Source of the DNA: Lachancea mirantina
Lineage: Eukaryota > Ascomycota > Saccharomycetes > Saccharomycetales > Saccharomycetaceae
Direction: 5' to 3'
Length of the DNA stretch: 64,000 nucleotides
Assembly (NCBI GenBank): GCA_900074745.1
Contig: LT598464.1
Coordinates: 186,001 to 250,000 of the forward strand
The position numbers and the translations under genes are program-made. Positions 28,826 through 39,023 of this stretch are shown in pieces (position 1 is the first letter of the stretch; each line of letters starts with the position of its first letter). The notes under the pieces were generated by a model, which was not told the origin of the DNA, ran no database searches, and saw only the letters and a list, made by a program, of their open reading frames with translations.

Positions 28826-29461
28826 ATGACTAACGAAGACTCCAATCACCCAACATTTTCTTCAAAGTCCGAAAAGGGTATCACCGGAAGGAAAATCATT
28901 TACGATAAGGATGGGAAGCCGTATGGTTTTGAATTTTCGAAAGATATCATTTGCAAGATACCAGAAAGCATTGAACTAACAGATATGTGATCAAGTTGTC
29001 GAGCTTGTAATACACTCTTGGATTTCCAGTTAGTCACAGGGAAAGTTTCGGATTCGGGCCCGAGTACAGGTTTGGGCAAGCTCGGCAGTTCATTAGGTGT
29101 GTTAGGTAATCAGACCAAAGTCAATGGGTATGCGAAGGAGGATCCGCCCGATGTCGAACAATTAGGACGATCAAGCTGGAGTCTACTTCATTCGATAGCT
29201 GCCGCGTACCCTGTGTCACCGAATGACAAACAGCGGTCAGAAATGAAACAATTTATGACCCTTTTCTCGCACGTTTATCCCTGCTGGTGGTGTGCGAAGG
29301 ATTTCGAAGATTTTATCAAGAAGAATTCGCCGAAAGTTGGCTCAAGGGACGAATTGGGACTTTGGATGTGTGAAGCTCATAATGAGGTCAATGAGAAGCT
29401 TGGGAAGTCCAAATTTGATTGTTCCTTCTGGAAGAATAGGTGGATTGATGGATGGGATTAA
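28826..29461 (+). CDS. ERV1: Erv1, intermembrane-space sulfhydryl oxidase (two exons)
   Basis: The FAD sulfhydryl oxidase that reoxidises Mia40 in the mitochondrial intermembrane space. Exon 1 (28826-28920) and exon 2 (28996-29461) encode 186 aa (yeast 189). The exon 1 product ends GRKIIYDKDGKP and exon 2 begins CRACNTLLDFQLVTG, recreating the shuttle CxxC as CRAC. The catalytic CxxC is PCWWC near residue 128, within the ERV/ALR domain, and the distal Cys pair lies in CEAHN and FDCSFW. S. cerevisiae ERV1 also has an intron at this place. The splice signals are unusual (donor GTATGG, acceptor AAG), but only this junction restores the protein. Confidence 0.92.
28921..28995 (+). other. ERV1: ERV1 intron, 75 nt, with non-consensus ends
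   Basis: Donor GTATGG (28921), branch AACTAAC ending at 28980 (one change from TACTAAC), acceptor AAG at 28993-28995. Phase 2. Read through unspliced, the frame meets a TGA at 28988. The cytochrome-like conservation on both sides fixes the junction despite the weak signals. Confidence 0.85.
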
Positions 29462-29530
29462 TGAGAAATCCCCGATGCGAATACATATGTGACACTAGAT
29501 GTCTTGTAAATAGGATTAATTGAATCAATT

Positions 29531-31735
29531 TCAAGTGTATAGGGACAGATTGAGCGGCACACTACTACCGCGTCCGCTTGGATAAAGTTTGATTTTGTTT
29601 TGAAAGGCGCGTGGTTTCGGCAGCTGAGACGCGTTGACCCATTTGAATTTACTATCGTCAATTGTAATCTTCTCTTTGTCAAATCTCACCCCAGTTGTTG
29701 TGGTACTGCCGCTTATCGTAAAGTCATTAGCTTTAAATTGGGTGTCATCCGTCGTTGCAGACATCTTTTGCTCAGAGTCAGAGAAGAGACGTTGTTTGTG
29801 CGCAGCCGGAGCTATCGAAGACGGAGGAGCAGGCGGTGGAAGTTTTGAAGACTTTGTGTCTTCTGTACCTGGGGAAAATTGATCTGGAGGAGGTGGGGGA
29901 GGCGCGTGTGACGTTGAAACTTGAAGAGAAGGAGGAGGAGGTATACTACTCAACGGCGGTGGTGACGAAGGCAAAGGTGGAGCTGCTGCCCCTGGGATCG
30001 CTGGTGCTGTAGAAAGCGGAACTGAGGGTGCCGACATGACGCTCGCACTTTTCCTTGACCTTATTCCTGAGCCATCAATAACATGAGAGTCATCCCGCTT
30101 CTTTTCAATTTCGGCCAAAAATGGTAAACCCCCAGAACCTGAAGGGGAAGTACTCGTAGGGGGCGGCAATGGTGCTGCTGGTGCTGCTGGTGCTGATATT
30201 GTTGGCTGCGCTGGCGGTACTGGCGGAGCTGGTGGTGCCGGAGTCGCGGGTGGCGGAGGTGCCGCTGAAGATGGCAAAGGAGGTGCGCTTGGCTCTGAGT
30301 CTCCACGTAGTGGCGTGTGTGTGGTGGGGATAGGAGGAGCAGCACCAGAGGGAAAGGCTGGAGCAGCTGGGAAACTCGATTGCAGGCTTGTAGGCACAGG
30401 TGGTGCAGGAGCAATCATAGGTGGAGCGGCACTTGATGGCGCCCTAGTCCCTGACCCGTGAGTTTGATGGCTTTTAAGTTTCGATTGAATTTCGTCCATG
30501 AAAGAAAACGGACCCCCAGAAGAGGGGGCCGATTCTGGTGGCTTGCTAGGCGGAGAGGAGGGTTGCGCGGTGGATTCTTGCTCCACTTTGGTGGTGTAAT
30601 TTGTGTCATCGCCCACTACAAACCGGTCGTCGCGTTTTTTCTGTATCTCCGCCAGAAAGGGGAGAGCGCCACTAGACGAAAGAGCGGATTTTTGAGCTGG
30701 AGCTCCAGCAGATTTTGTCGTTGGCTTGAGCGGGGGCGCACTTGGAGGTGGTGGGGGTGCTTTCGAGGCATGCGCTGTCGGTAGTACAGGTGGTGCTGGT
30801 GGCGCTGGAGGAGCTGCTAAGTTTGGAAGCGCTGGCGCTGGCGGTGCTGGTGCTGGTGGCGCTGGAGGAGCTGCTAAGTTTGAAAGCGCTGGCGCTGGTG
30901 GCGCTGGTGCTGGTGGCGCTGGAGAAGCTGCTAAGTTTGGAAGCGCTGGCGCTGGTGCCGGTGGCGCTGGAGGAGCCGCTAAGTTTTGAGGCGCTGGCGC
31001 TAGTGGTGCTGGTGGTGCTGATGCGGCAGATACCGAAGGGACGGGCGGGGCCGAAGAAGCCGGTGGGGCTGGAGGGATAGAAGGAGGAGCTAGAGAAGGG
31101 GGCGGCGCTTGAGGTACTAATTCCTGACCAGTAATCGAAGGCGCAGAAGATGCCGGAGCTGGCGGTACCAGGGGTGTAGAAGGCCCACTAGGTCCAGAAA
31201 CGACCCCTTTTTTCCGCTGAGGCCTATTTGCGGGCATGTGAGGTCGCGTTTGCGGTACAGCGGGCGCAGAAGACCCTGGAATTGGGGGTGCCGAAGAGCC
31301 AGGGATTGGCGGCGCAGATGGTGCCGACGCTAGGGGCGTAGGTGCAGGTGACGTTGGAATAGGAGGAGCTCCCATTGGAACTGCAGGAGTTCCTTTTGGC
31401 TCGGAAACACGTTTCAATTTGGGTATTCCTCCAGCTAGAATGTCACCTAGCCCTGGAACTCCACCACCGATATTAGCAGTAGGAAGCGGCGGCGCAGAAC
31501 CGTAAGAGCTTTTCTGAGAGGCCTGTGAGCTTCCAGACGCCTCTGTAACGCCTCCTCCACCAACTTTGGGTGCACTTCTGTCGTCTGTGACAGCTTTTTT
31601 AAGTCTTGCGCCTTTTCGAATATCGCTTAAAAGTGCATCTCTCCCCTGGGGCATTTTGGCGGCTGCTGGTCTCGAAGAAGTTCCAGCACCTCCCGCTGGA
31701 ACAGGAGGCGGTGGTGGTGGTGGTGCTTGCGCCAT
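29531..31735 (-). CDS. VRP1: Vrp1/verprolin, WIP-family actin regulator
   Basis: A 734-residue proline-rich protein (yeast Vrp1 817 aa) that binds Las17/WASP, actin and type I myosins at endocytic patches. It opens MAQAPPPPPPPVPAGGAG. The WH2 actin-binding motif is at about residues 33-55 (RDALLSDIRKGARLKK). Long APP/PAP tracts follow, including a tandem block ALPNLAAPPAPPAPAP. Three later LPFLAEIxKKRDD or SFMDEIQSK motifs recall WH2-like elements. The C-terminal Las17-binding region has ITIDDSKFKWVNASQLPKPR near the end. The start is the ATG at 31735. It is tail-to-tail with ERV1, combining YGR029W and YLR337C. Confidence 0.93.
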   Translation of the reverse strand: MAQAPPPPPPPVPAGGAGTSSRPAAAKMPQGRDALLSDIRKGARLKKAVTDDRSAPKVGGGGVTEASGSSQASQKSSYGSAPPLPTANIGGGVPGLGDILAGGIPKLKRVSEPKGTPAVPMGAPPIPTSPAPTPLASAPSAPPIPGSSAPPIPGSSAPAVPQTRPHMPANRPQRKKGVVSGPSGPSTPLVPPAPASSAPSITGQELVPQAPPPSLAPPSIPPAPPASSAPPVPSVSAASAPPAPLAPAPQNLAAPPAPPAPAPALPNLAASPAPPAPAPPAPALSNLAAPPAPPAPAPPAPALPNLAAPPAPPAPPVLPTAHASKAPPPPPSAPPLKPTTKSAGAPAQKSALSSSGALPFLAEIQKKRDDRFVVGDDTNYTTKVEQESTAQPSSPPSKPPESAPSSGGPFSFMDEIQSKLKSHQTHGSGTRAPSSAAPPMIAPAPPVPTSLQSSFPAAPAFPSGAAPPIPTTHTPLRGDSEPSAPPLPSSAAPPPPATPAPPAPPVPPAQPTISAPAAPAAPLPPPTSTSPSGSGGLPFLAEIEKKRDDSHVIDGSGIRSRKSASVMSAPSVPLSTAPAIPGAAAPPLPSSPPPLSSIPPPPSLQVSTSHAPPPPPPDQFSPGTEDTKSSKLPPPAPPSSIAPAAHKQRLFSDSEQKMSATTDDTQFKANDFTISGSTTTTGVRFDKEKITIDDSKFKWVNASQLPKPRAFQNKIKLYPSGRGSSVPLNLSLYT
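30789..30990. repeat. VRP1: Coding tandem repeat in VRP1
   Basis: About four imperfect copies of a roughly 50-60 bp unit (containing GCTAAGTTTGGAAGCGC, + strand) encode the repeated NLAAPPAPPAPAP segments. Copy number probably varies between strains. Confidence 0.75.
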
Positions 31736-32188
31736 CGTGAATTATCTCAACGTTCGTTACACCCACTAAAAATGCCTACTTAGCTATGATTTGACTAGTC
31801 TCTGCAATAATCCCCTATCAGTCTCGTCAATGTTCATCTTTTTTGATAGCTGTCACGTGCTGAAATTGGTCATGTGATCATCCTCAATTCGAATATAAAA
31901 AGCTTCATTTCAATCAAAGTTGTCAATTTACTTTACACACTTTTTGTTTATGAAACCACGCAACTTTTCAAGTTTGCGAGTAGCATCTTCGAAGATCCAC
32001 TGACCGTTTGACTTTAGATGGTGTTTGGATTCAAAGCGATGCTTAGAACATACTCATTGGGTTTGCTGCGTGTCTGCCGTTAAAGAACGGTATCGCACGT
32101 AGTTTTGATCGTTGAACAACGCTTTTTGGCTTTTCTTTAGGATCCGGTGGAACAGCTTTTTTATAGTTTTGTCGATGTCTTGAGCGTG
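31736..32188. other. Intergenic between VRP1 and the DUF3445 gene
   Basis: VRP1 upstream region and the 3' end of the DUF3445 gene. It contains a CACGTG (Cbf1-type) site near 31854 and a CATGTGA about 20 bp on. A minus frame of 111 codons (32043-32378) overlaps the DUF3445 end in another frame and is taken as a shadow. Confidence 0.45.
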
Positions 32189-33643
32189 CTACGCGCAGAC
32201 GGTCGACTTGGCGTCGATTTTCTGTTGGAGAAGTTCCAAGAGAGCTGGGCCCCACTCTGGACGTCTCTTGTAGTATCCCAAAGAGTCTCCCATAGCGGTA
32301 ATAGCATCGGAGAGGTCGCTTAGAATCTGCGGCTGCGAGTAGAAATCGTCTGCGAGAAAATCTTCTGCAACATTCCACATGTACGTTCTGATACTAAAGC
32401 ATATGGCTTCGAACGGAGTGTCCAGCTTGAGCAGACACTGCCTTTCGGACCTGTAGAAGAGACCGCGCCCGTCGTCGAGGTCGCGCAGCGTCTTGGCGGC
32501 TATTGTGGTCGTGCTCTTGCCCTTGTCGTTGTCACTGGCGTGCAGTCTGTTGTGTAATTGGAACCCAAAATTGAGTCTGCACACAAGCCGTCCAGGCTTC
32601 TGGGTTTCGAAAAACTTATTCATCTTGGGCTTTAATTCCTGCTTGTAATGGGGGACCGGCTGATGAACAGCACTCAAGGGTCTTAGGAATTTTTCTCGGG
32701 CGTTGAACCCTGCTGTGGCAGTAAAGACTCCCGAGCATAGAACAAATTCATTGTTAAATTGTTTGCTTTCATTTGGCATCATAAGTAGCAAGTCTTCCTC
32801 AATCATCCGCGACAAGGCCAGAAGAAGCTCGTGGGCTCGTTTGGTCTTGGTGCATGTGACTAAAAATGGTGGATGGTTGGCATTCCTTTGCGAATCCGCT
32901 GCAATTGCGGATGCACTAGGAAAGAAGTCGACGTTTTGACACTTATAACGCGAGAATTTCAGGTCGTCGTCTGCCACCGCTAGTCATTTACCAGGATCGA
33001 CCGGATGGAACTCTCGTAGAATTTTGTTGTGGAGTTCTCCCGCGTCGTTGCCGTTAGGCTCGCGAGTGATTTCAAAATACTCAGGATACCTTTTTAACAG
33101 AAATGAAACAACGTTCTCGTAGATATTGCAGAGGGTTTCGTCACAGTTTATGACGTCTTGTTCCGTGATTACAAGATCGCTTGCAAAAGCCGCGTTTCCG
33201 TCTTCTGATCGCTGCTGCTCGTGGTCCCCCCTGCGTGTTACCATTGCAGGATCCATGTGGCAAATAACGTCCATGTAATGACTTTTGATTATATTCCATT
33301 TTTCTTTGATACGTGCTTCATATGTGTTCTCAATCAAAAGCCATTCTTTCAAGAGAACAGGCCGCACACCCATTGTGGGCCTGTGAGCACCACCTTTGAA
33401 GGCCTTGTAAGGGTATGGTTTGGTTTGATTCCAAGTTTTATAGCCAGGTTCTTCAGACGCAGGAGAAACCTCGCGCATCGTCGCATTCGGTTCCCATCTC
33501 TCAGACCGCCGGACATCTCCTCTCGCATTCGCCGCGCTCACCTTAGAAGTACTCAAATCTCTGTAGAGGAGCCAAAGAACGGCTAACAAAACCGGGAACA
33601 TCGTTTGCTTCCCTAATATAGTGCTAATGCTTATATCAATCAT
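32189..33643 (-). CDS. DUF3445/heme-dependent oxidative N-demethylase-like, with in-frame UGA
   Basis: Two open stretches in one reading frame are separated by a single TGA (32986-32984). From the ATG at 33643 the first codes 219 aa: an N-terminal membrane segment (MFPVLLAVLWLLY), then the DUF3445 opening PYPYKAFKGGAHRPTMG and RYPEYFEI. The second continues for 264 codons with EEDLLLMM, GVFTATAGFNAREKF, the RLNFGFQLH core and the family end ERQCLLKL...FSIRTYMWNV. Neither half is a full domain. The read-through product would be about 484 aa. The stop context is TGA-CTA-G, a known leaky-stop signature. No intron signals bridge the site. Alternatives are a recent nonsense mutation or a sequencing error. 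I recall no S. cerevisiae orthologue. Confidence 0.75.
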
Positions 33644-33941
33644 CGCGTCGAAGTATTGAAAGTCCTTTAACAAGTAGCAAGGCCGAGGGTCTCACAGGTC
33701 ATCCATCACCTTCTTGAGTCGCCAGTATTATATATTCTCCCGGCCCGTGATTCCCGGGGAACAGCCGCGATGCGAGTTCATTGACCTGCTTAAAGGGGAT
33801 CATTGAAAAAGGTTGCAAACCTAAAGTGCTAACTGATAACGGACTGTAACGCCGATAGCGAGTCTACCTTATAGTTTTCAAAATGAACTGTACGCTTAAG
33901 CGATTTCAATCATCTGTATACCGTTAGCAACGCTGCCGTTA

Positions 33942-34481
33942 TCATTGCGGCGTGAATTTTGGAAAACTGAATTCTCTTTCGGAGGGGACAAGGGCCACGA
34001 TCAAAACCGGTATATTCAATTTCCTTTCCAATAGTTCGTTCCGCCCTTGAACTACGTTGACAAAGCAACTTAGCGCATTGTACTGCTTGATTCCACCTTT
34101 TTGGGCTGGGGCATCGTCCGCATCGCCTCTTCTCATTTCCTTCTTGAAGATCTCTACTACCGTCACAGCTTTTTGCACGTGAGCGCCGTACGAATACAGA
34201 AGAATACTCTGGTGGGAGTCAGTACAGCGTTGTTGCAATTCAGCGACAAAGTCCTTGATCTGCGTGTTCTTGGAGACGTATTTCACGTAACTTTCCGCCA
34301 GGAGCTTTTCGCTCACCAAACTTCGCAAAACTTCCTTTTCTATATATTTGAAGCACTTGACCGTGTCCTTTGGGCTCAATTGAGTCGGTTTGCCCTCGAA
34401 GAATAGCATTCCGGCGCTACTCTTCGAATTCCGCGTGTCATGACTGAGGCCTTGCGGCTGTCTCTTCTGAGTCTCAGTCAT
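33942..34481 (-). CDS. POP6: Pop6, RNase P/MRP subunit
   Basis: A 179-residue protein assigned to Pop6 (158 aa), the Alba-like partner of Pop7 that binds the P3 arm of RNase P and RNase MRP RNA. An Alba-type beta-alpha fold is suggested by KDTVKCFKYIEKEVLRSL and SILLYSYGAHVQKAVTVVEIFKKE. The N-terminal 30 residues are polar. Position supports the name: it lies in the YGR029W-YGR031W interval, where YGR030C is POP6. The start is the ATG at 34481. Confidence 0.78.
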   Translation of the reverse strand: MTETQKRQPQGLSHDTRNSKSSAGMLFFEGKPTQLSPKDTVKCFKYIEKEVLRSLVSEKLLAESYVKYVSKNTQIKDFVAELQQRCTDSHQSILLYSYGAHVQKAVTVVEIFKKEMRRGDADDAPAQKGGIKQYNALSCFVNVVQGRNELLERKLNIPVLIVALVPSEREFSFPKFTPQ

Positions 34482-35043
34482 ATATTTCGATACCAGAAAG
34501 CGCGAAGGGCAACTGGCTTTATGGTAGTCGTTGAAAGGACTGTGTTCCTAGATACACTACCTTGTCGTTCAACTTCCGATTCAGCCGATAACGCTTTCGG
34601 ATCCAGCTTGGTATTTACGGTCTATTGAATTCGAACCGATGAGCTCTCTATATACCATGGGACTTGAAAACGAATCATGTGCAGGTCTCGTATGACTGTT
34701 AACATCCACACATCTTACGTTTTCCGGTTACGATATTGTCACCCATACATTATGCAAGAATTCTCAATTCTGTGTTCCACAAAAACGATATCTAGAAAAT
34801 ACAAATGTGACGCGACGCACAAAGCTAAAACGAAAAATTTCAGAATACTCTGTCATCATGAACGAAAATCAGCAACTACTACCTGGTGCTGCCTGGGAAC
34901 CTCTACCTCCTCTGTCCAGTCTCTCCAGTGTCTCGCTCACCGAAGAAAACGCTCGAAGCTCGAGGCTAGTTAGTTAACAGACTTAACTTCGTTTCCACAT
35001 CAAGGAGAGCCTTTAAACATCCTATCAACAGTCTGAGTTCGAA
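34482..35043 (+). promoter_or_regulatory. RPP0 promoter with paired Rap1 sites
   Basis: 562 bp between divergent POP6 and RPP0. Two plus-orientation Rap1 sites are seen: ACATCCACACAT at 34702-34713 and TCACCCATACAT at 34739-34750. A pyrimidine-rich stretch lies around 34885-34935. Unlike the other three ribosomal genes here there is no GC-rich island and no leader intron. Confidence 0.65.
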
Positions 35044-35982
35044 ATGGGAGGAGTCCGTGAAAAGAAAGCTGAGTACTTCTCCAAGTTGAGAGAGTACTTG
35101 GAAGAGTACAAGTCTGCGTTCGTTGTCGGTGTCGACAATGTGTCCTCGCAACAGATGCACGAGGTCCGTAAGGAGCTCAGAGGCAGAGGTGTCATTTTGA
35201 TGGGTAAGAACACCATGGTGAGACGTGCCATCAGAGGTTTCATCTCTGAGTTGCCAGACTACGAAAAGTTGTTGCCTTTCGTCAAGGGCAACGTCGGTTT
35301 CGTTTTCACCAACGAGTCCCTAAAGGACATCAAGGAGGTCATTGTCTCCAACAAGGTCGCTGCTCCAGCCAGATCTGGTGCGGTCGCCCCAGAGGATATT
35401 TGGGTCAGAGCCGTCAACACCGGTATGGAACCAGGTAAGACCTCTTTCTTCCAAGCTTTGGGTGTCCCAACCAAGATTGCCAGAGGTACCATTGAAATTG
35501 TCTCTGACGTCAAGGTCGTTGAGGCCGGTAACAAGGTCGGTCCTTCCGAAGCCTCTTTGTTGAACTTGTTGAACATCTCTCCATTCACCTTTGGTTTGAC
35601 TATTGTCCAAGTCTACGACAACGGCCAAGTGTTCCCAGTCAGCATCTTGGACATCACCGATGACGAGTTGGTCTCCCACTTCGTCAGCGCTGTCTCCACC
35701 ATCGCTTGCGTCTCCTTGGCTGTCGGTTACCCAACTTTGCCATCTGTTGGTCACTCTGTCATCAACAACTACAAGGACTTGCTTGCCGTTGCTGTCGCTG
35801 CCAACTACATTTACCCCGAAATCGAGGAGTTGGCTGACAGAATTGCTAACCCTGACAAGTACGCTTCTGCTGCTCCAGTTGCTTCTGCTGCTGCTGCTTC
35901 CTCTGACGCTCCAGCTGAAGAGGCTGCTGCTGAGGAAGAAGACGAGTCTGACGACGACATGGGCTTCGGTTTGTTCGACTAA
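35044..35982 (+). CDS. RPP0: Ribosomal stalk protein P0 (uL10)
   Basis: A 312-residue P0, the exact length of the yeast protein. It anchors the P1/P2 stalk on the 60S GTPase centre. It opens [15 protein letters not shown], with the rRNA-binding domain to about residue 190 (including [14 protein letters not shown]) and the P1/P2-binding helices after. The tail [13 protein letters not shown] is the universal P-protein end. Codon bias is extreme. The ATG at 35044 is clear. Confidence 0.98.
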   Translation: MGGVREKKAEYFSKLREYLEEYKSAFVVGVDNVSSQQMHEVRKELRGRGVILMGKNTMVRRAIRGFISELPDYEKLLPFVKGNVGFVFTNESLKDIKEVIVSNKVAAPARSGAVAPEDIWVRAVNTGMEPGKTSFFQALGVPTKIARGTIEIVSDVKVVEAGNKVGPSEASLLNLLNISPFTFGLTIVQVYDNGQVFPVSILDITDDELVSHFVSAVSTIACVSLAVGYPTLPSVGHSVINNYKDLLAVAVAANYIYPEIEELADRIANPDKYASAAPVASAAAASSDAPAEEAAAEEEDESDDDMGFGLFD

Positions 35983-36272
35983 GCAGTCTCGCATGCTAGT
36001 ATTTAAAATTTTACTCGTTATGTATTTGAGAATGTCTTGTGTTTCGTTAAGCTATTCCACTGTTTTACTGGTGGGACCAACTAGGGCTATGGGCCCTTTT
36101 AGGTTATTCATATTTCGATTTTCATTGTGTAGTAGTTGTTTATATGTTTAGTTGACAGAATCTGACATTGTGTGCAAGCAACAAAGACTCTGCGACACTA
36201 TAAATGAAAACGCAAACTTTGACCATGTAACTTCTTGCATCAACAAATCCACAAGTACCTAAGACTCTTACA

Positions 36273-38084
36273 ATGCTGCAAGATCCTTCTGAGCGACAAC
36301 CTATCCGTCTCGTTTACAACACTGCAGATAAAAACTTCCAAACTAATCGAGCAAATGATGTCAAGCGTTCTATACTCCGAAAAATTCGGCAAAACTGTTG
36401 GTCACAATCCACCATCTCTGAGAGACATCCATGGAGTACAAACACTGAGCTTATTAATGAAAGAAGTACGGTAAAGGAAAAATCTGTTGTGTTTGACGTT
36501 GATTCTAGTAATGCCAGTATTCTGCGGTGCTCCATAAATTCTTCAATGAAACCCTCGGCTTTCCGTGACGGTGAATCGTACCAAAAATCAAGCACTACTA
36601 GAAAACGCTCGGCTGACAAGAAAACAAATCTCAACATTCTCAACGGGTCTTTGTCAATCTTTCTGGCTGGTGACGATCGTTCAGAAATGAGGTTTTCAGT
36701 CCATGACTACCGGAAGAGGATAACTTCAGCCGCCTTGCAAAAAGCCGTTGAGAACACTACAACGATTTCAAATGCAATTAAAAGTACCGACCAGCTAATT
36801 CACGTACTACACTCTTATTGTGAGAAGAACGCCGCCGGTGGGAATTCTGGAGACGCCAACGGATCGAACAAATTTTCTTCCGCAAAAAAGGCAGATGGCG
36901 TCCCACAGCTTCAAAGCCTGGCCACCCGCATTTTAGAAACGCATGTTTTGCAATTTGTTAGTTCCGACAAAGTGTCCTGTTTTAACAGCGCCCTCGAACG
37001 TCTGAGCGAGTGGCGTAGCAGTGAAGGGTACTGGAAACGAAGAAAAGCAAGAGCAGGGTCGAGTCAGAGCCGCATGGAACTCCATAGCGTTCCGCCAACC
37101 CTTCTTGAGTCTCTAGAGTTTCAAATCGAGGTCTCGGCGGGCAAAAAAACAACCCCTCGCAACGAAATTGCAGTTCTCGAGCTTCTCACTCAAACGTATG
37201 CCATTCAACTCTTGCAGACCAAAAAATTACTCCAAGCCGTAATCGAGACGCTTGAAATCACAGAAACAGCAGAATTTTGTGACCATCAGTTGGTCCTTGC
37301 ATGCGTCGAGGGCCTTCTCATGAGCTCTGTTTCGAGCAATAACGCAGAATTGGTTGTCGGACTAGATCGCATAATCAAGACAATTGTTTATCGGGACCCA
37401 ACGCGGTGCCGGGCCACAGAAAAATGGTGTATTTACTTGGCGAAAAAACTGGCTAATGATTATAGCATTGCTCGCTTATTCGTGGAGGAGGTCCGCGATA
37501 TTTGTGCTACGGTGAACGATACGCCCAGCTGGCTCACTATTTTCAATACTGACAGGCCAACAGGTGCCATCGCGTCACGTGACAGCACAAGTACTTATGG
37601 CAACGAAACTCGAGGAACAACACGCCGAAGTGCCACTCAAAACACGGTTCTCTTGTCACTCGCCGATGCTGACACCGACTTAGGAAATGACGACGGACTC
37701 AAGCAATGGTTGCACCACGCGCGTGTCTCGCTTTCGCAAAACGTGCGCGAACACTTACAGGGCCACGTATCGAGTAGATCACGTGTTTTACGTAAGGCCT
37801 GCCGCGTTAAGCGGAAAGCCAGCAAGGCGATAGACGCTGCTAGGACCCACAGGGGTCCTATTAGCTTTCTGCGGGATCTCGTTGGGAAAACCAAGAGGCA
37901 CCAGCCCACTCCGCCCCCAGAGATTCGCTCCGTGTGGCACCAGCGGCCCGCGCCGGACACTACCTATTTTTGCGACAACACTACTTACAGCGATGTGGTC
38001 ATCAAACCCAGCCGTTGCGCATACCTACGTCAAAAAAAGGACAGATTCATGTTTGTGTTTTTTGGCGAGGAGAAATGGGGCTAG
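36273..38084 (+). CDS. SPO77: Probable Spo77 orthologue, meiotic spore-wall regulator
   Basis: A 603-residue protein in the position of S. cerevisiae SPO77 (YLR341W, 477 aa), between RPP0 (YLR340W) and FKS1 (YLR342W). Spo77 works with the kinase Sps1 in prospore-membrane closure and spore wall formation. The first 150 residues are Ser/Arg-rich and disordered. A helical region (about 165-440) has LQSLATRILETHVLQF, NEIAVLELLTQTYAIQLLQTKKLLQAV and ARLFVEEVRDIC. The basic C-terminus has an RKACRVKRKASK cluster. I recognise no domain; the name rests on synteny. Confidence 0.65.
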   Translation: MLQDPSERQPIRLVYNTADKNFQTNRANDVKRSILRKIRQNCWSQSTISERHPWSTNTELINERSTVKEKSVVFDVDSSNASILRCSINSSMKPSAFRDGESYQKSSTTRKRSADKKTNLNILNGSLSIFLAGDDRSEMRFSVHDYRKRITSAALQKAVENTTTISNAIKSTDQLIHVLHSYCEKNAAGGNSGDANGSNKFSSAKKADGVPQLQSLATRILETHVLQFVSSDKVSCFNSALERLSEWRSSEGYWKRRKARAGSSQSRMELHSVPPTLLESLEFQIEVSAGKKTTPRNEIAVLELLTQTYAIQLLQTKKLLQAVIETLEITETAEFCDHQLVLACVEGLLMSSVSSNNAELVVGLDRIIKTIVYRDPTRCRATEKWCIYLAKKLANDYSIARLFVEEVRDICATVNDTPSWLTIFNTDRPTGAIASRDSTSTYGNETRGTTRRSATQNTVLLSLADADTDLGNDDGLKQWLHHARVSLSQNVREHLQGHVSSRSRVLRKACRVKRKASKAIDAARTHRGPISFLRDLVGKTKRHQPTPPPEIRSVWHQRPAPDTTYFCDNTTYSDVVIKPSRCAYLRQKKDRFMFVFFGEEKWG

Positions 38085-39023
38085 ATATTAAACAAGGACG
38101 AAACGCTTTTAAACATGCGAATTAAGGACTCAAAAATCAAAACAATTTGCTTTCATTCATAGACACTAAGGACAGTGCTTGATAGTTTTTTATTTACGGA
38201 TAATCAAAAAAAGAGAATACTTAATCAACTATAGGCATTCTGCTCTGAGCCTTGAAGTTATACTTGTTCATAGCCTAAGCACTTGTCATCTCTCTTAAGA
38301 GATTTTTACACTAAAGGTGTGACGCAAAAGCGATGATAAAACTTGACGATGCCTTACTACGACACCAGATTACGTCTTAGGACAATTTGAATATGTTCAA
38401 GAAACAATTCTCAAGTGGCTGGGAGGACCTATTCCTCATCTGAACCGTTGATTGTAACCGGGCCCATGAAATTAAGAATTCGTGAAAAGTAACACAATTC
38501 CATCAATTCGTCAATGCCTTAACCCTAAATTTGCCAGTCTTAAAGCGATAACAGAGAACGATAGCACTGTCTTTTATCACTTTTCAAGCTCAACGCGTCT
38601 TCCCTTACACAAATCTGTTCACTACCAACGGGCCATCATTCTAGATCTCTATCGTAGGCGTGTTGCATGACGACTCTGCACTGACTACAGCTTTTTTGCG
38701 GGCACGGATGCCCCCTTCTCGTATCTCCGCCGCTGAAGCTGACTTTCTTCCCTGTTTCGCAAGCGAATGTAGGGCGGAATAAACGTGGCTTTCGTCGCTG
38801 ATAAGAAAAGCTATTTAATTAACGCGTATACAACGCGTGAAAAACAAAGGCTGCTAACGTGGAACCAACGAGGATTTGCGGGGAACGTCCAGACATCGCA
38901 CAGGGATCGCTTTCGCAAATCGTTCAACTCGAGCACAAAGCTCTCTGCTGAAGAGAGGAAGACTATCGGTTTTTCAATCCAAGATTTGATCTTCTCATAA
39001 ACAAGCAGACGTCTGCGCGTGCT
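38085..39023. other. Intergenic between SPO77 and IMO32
   Basis: 939 bp with no recognised gene. Two small plus frames (62 and 71 codons) have no family features. The right part is the IMO32 promoter. Confidence 0.45.

Noticed and set aside
35320-35994. 224-codon frame antisense to RPP0
   Set aside because: Extreme codon bias in RPP0 removes stops from the antisense strand; the product is a Ser/Val/Asp-rich mirror.
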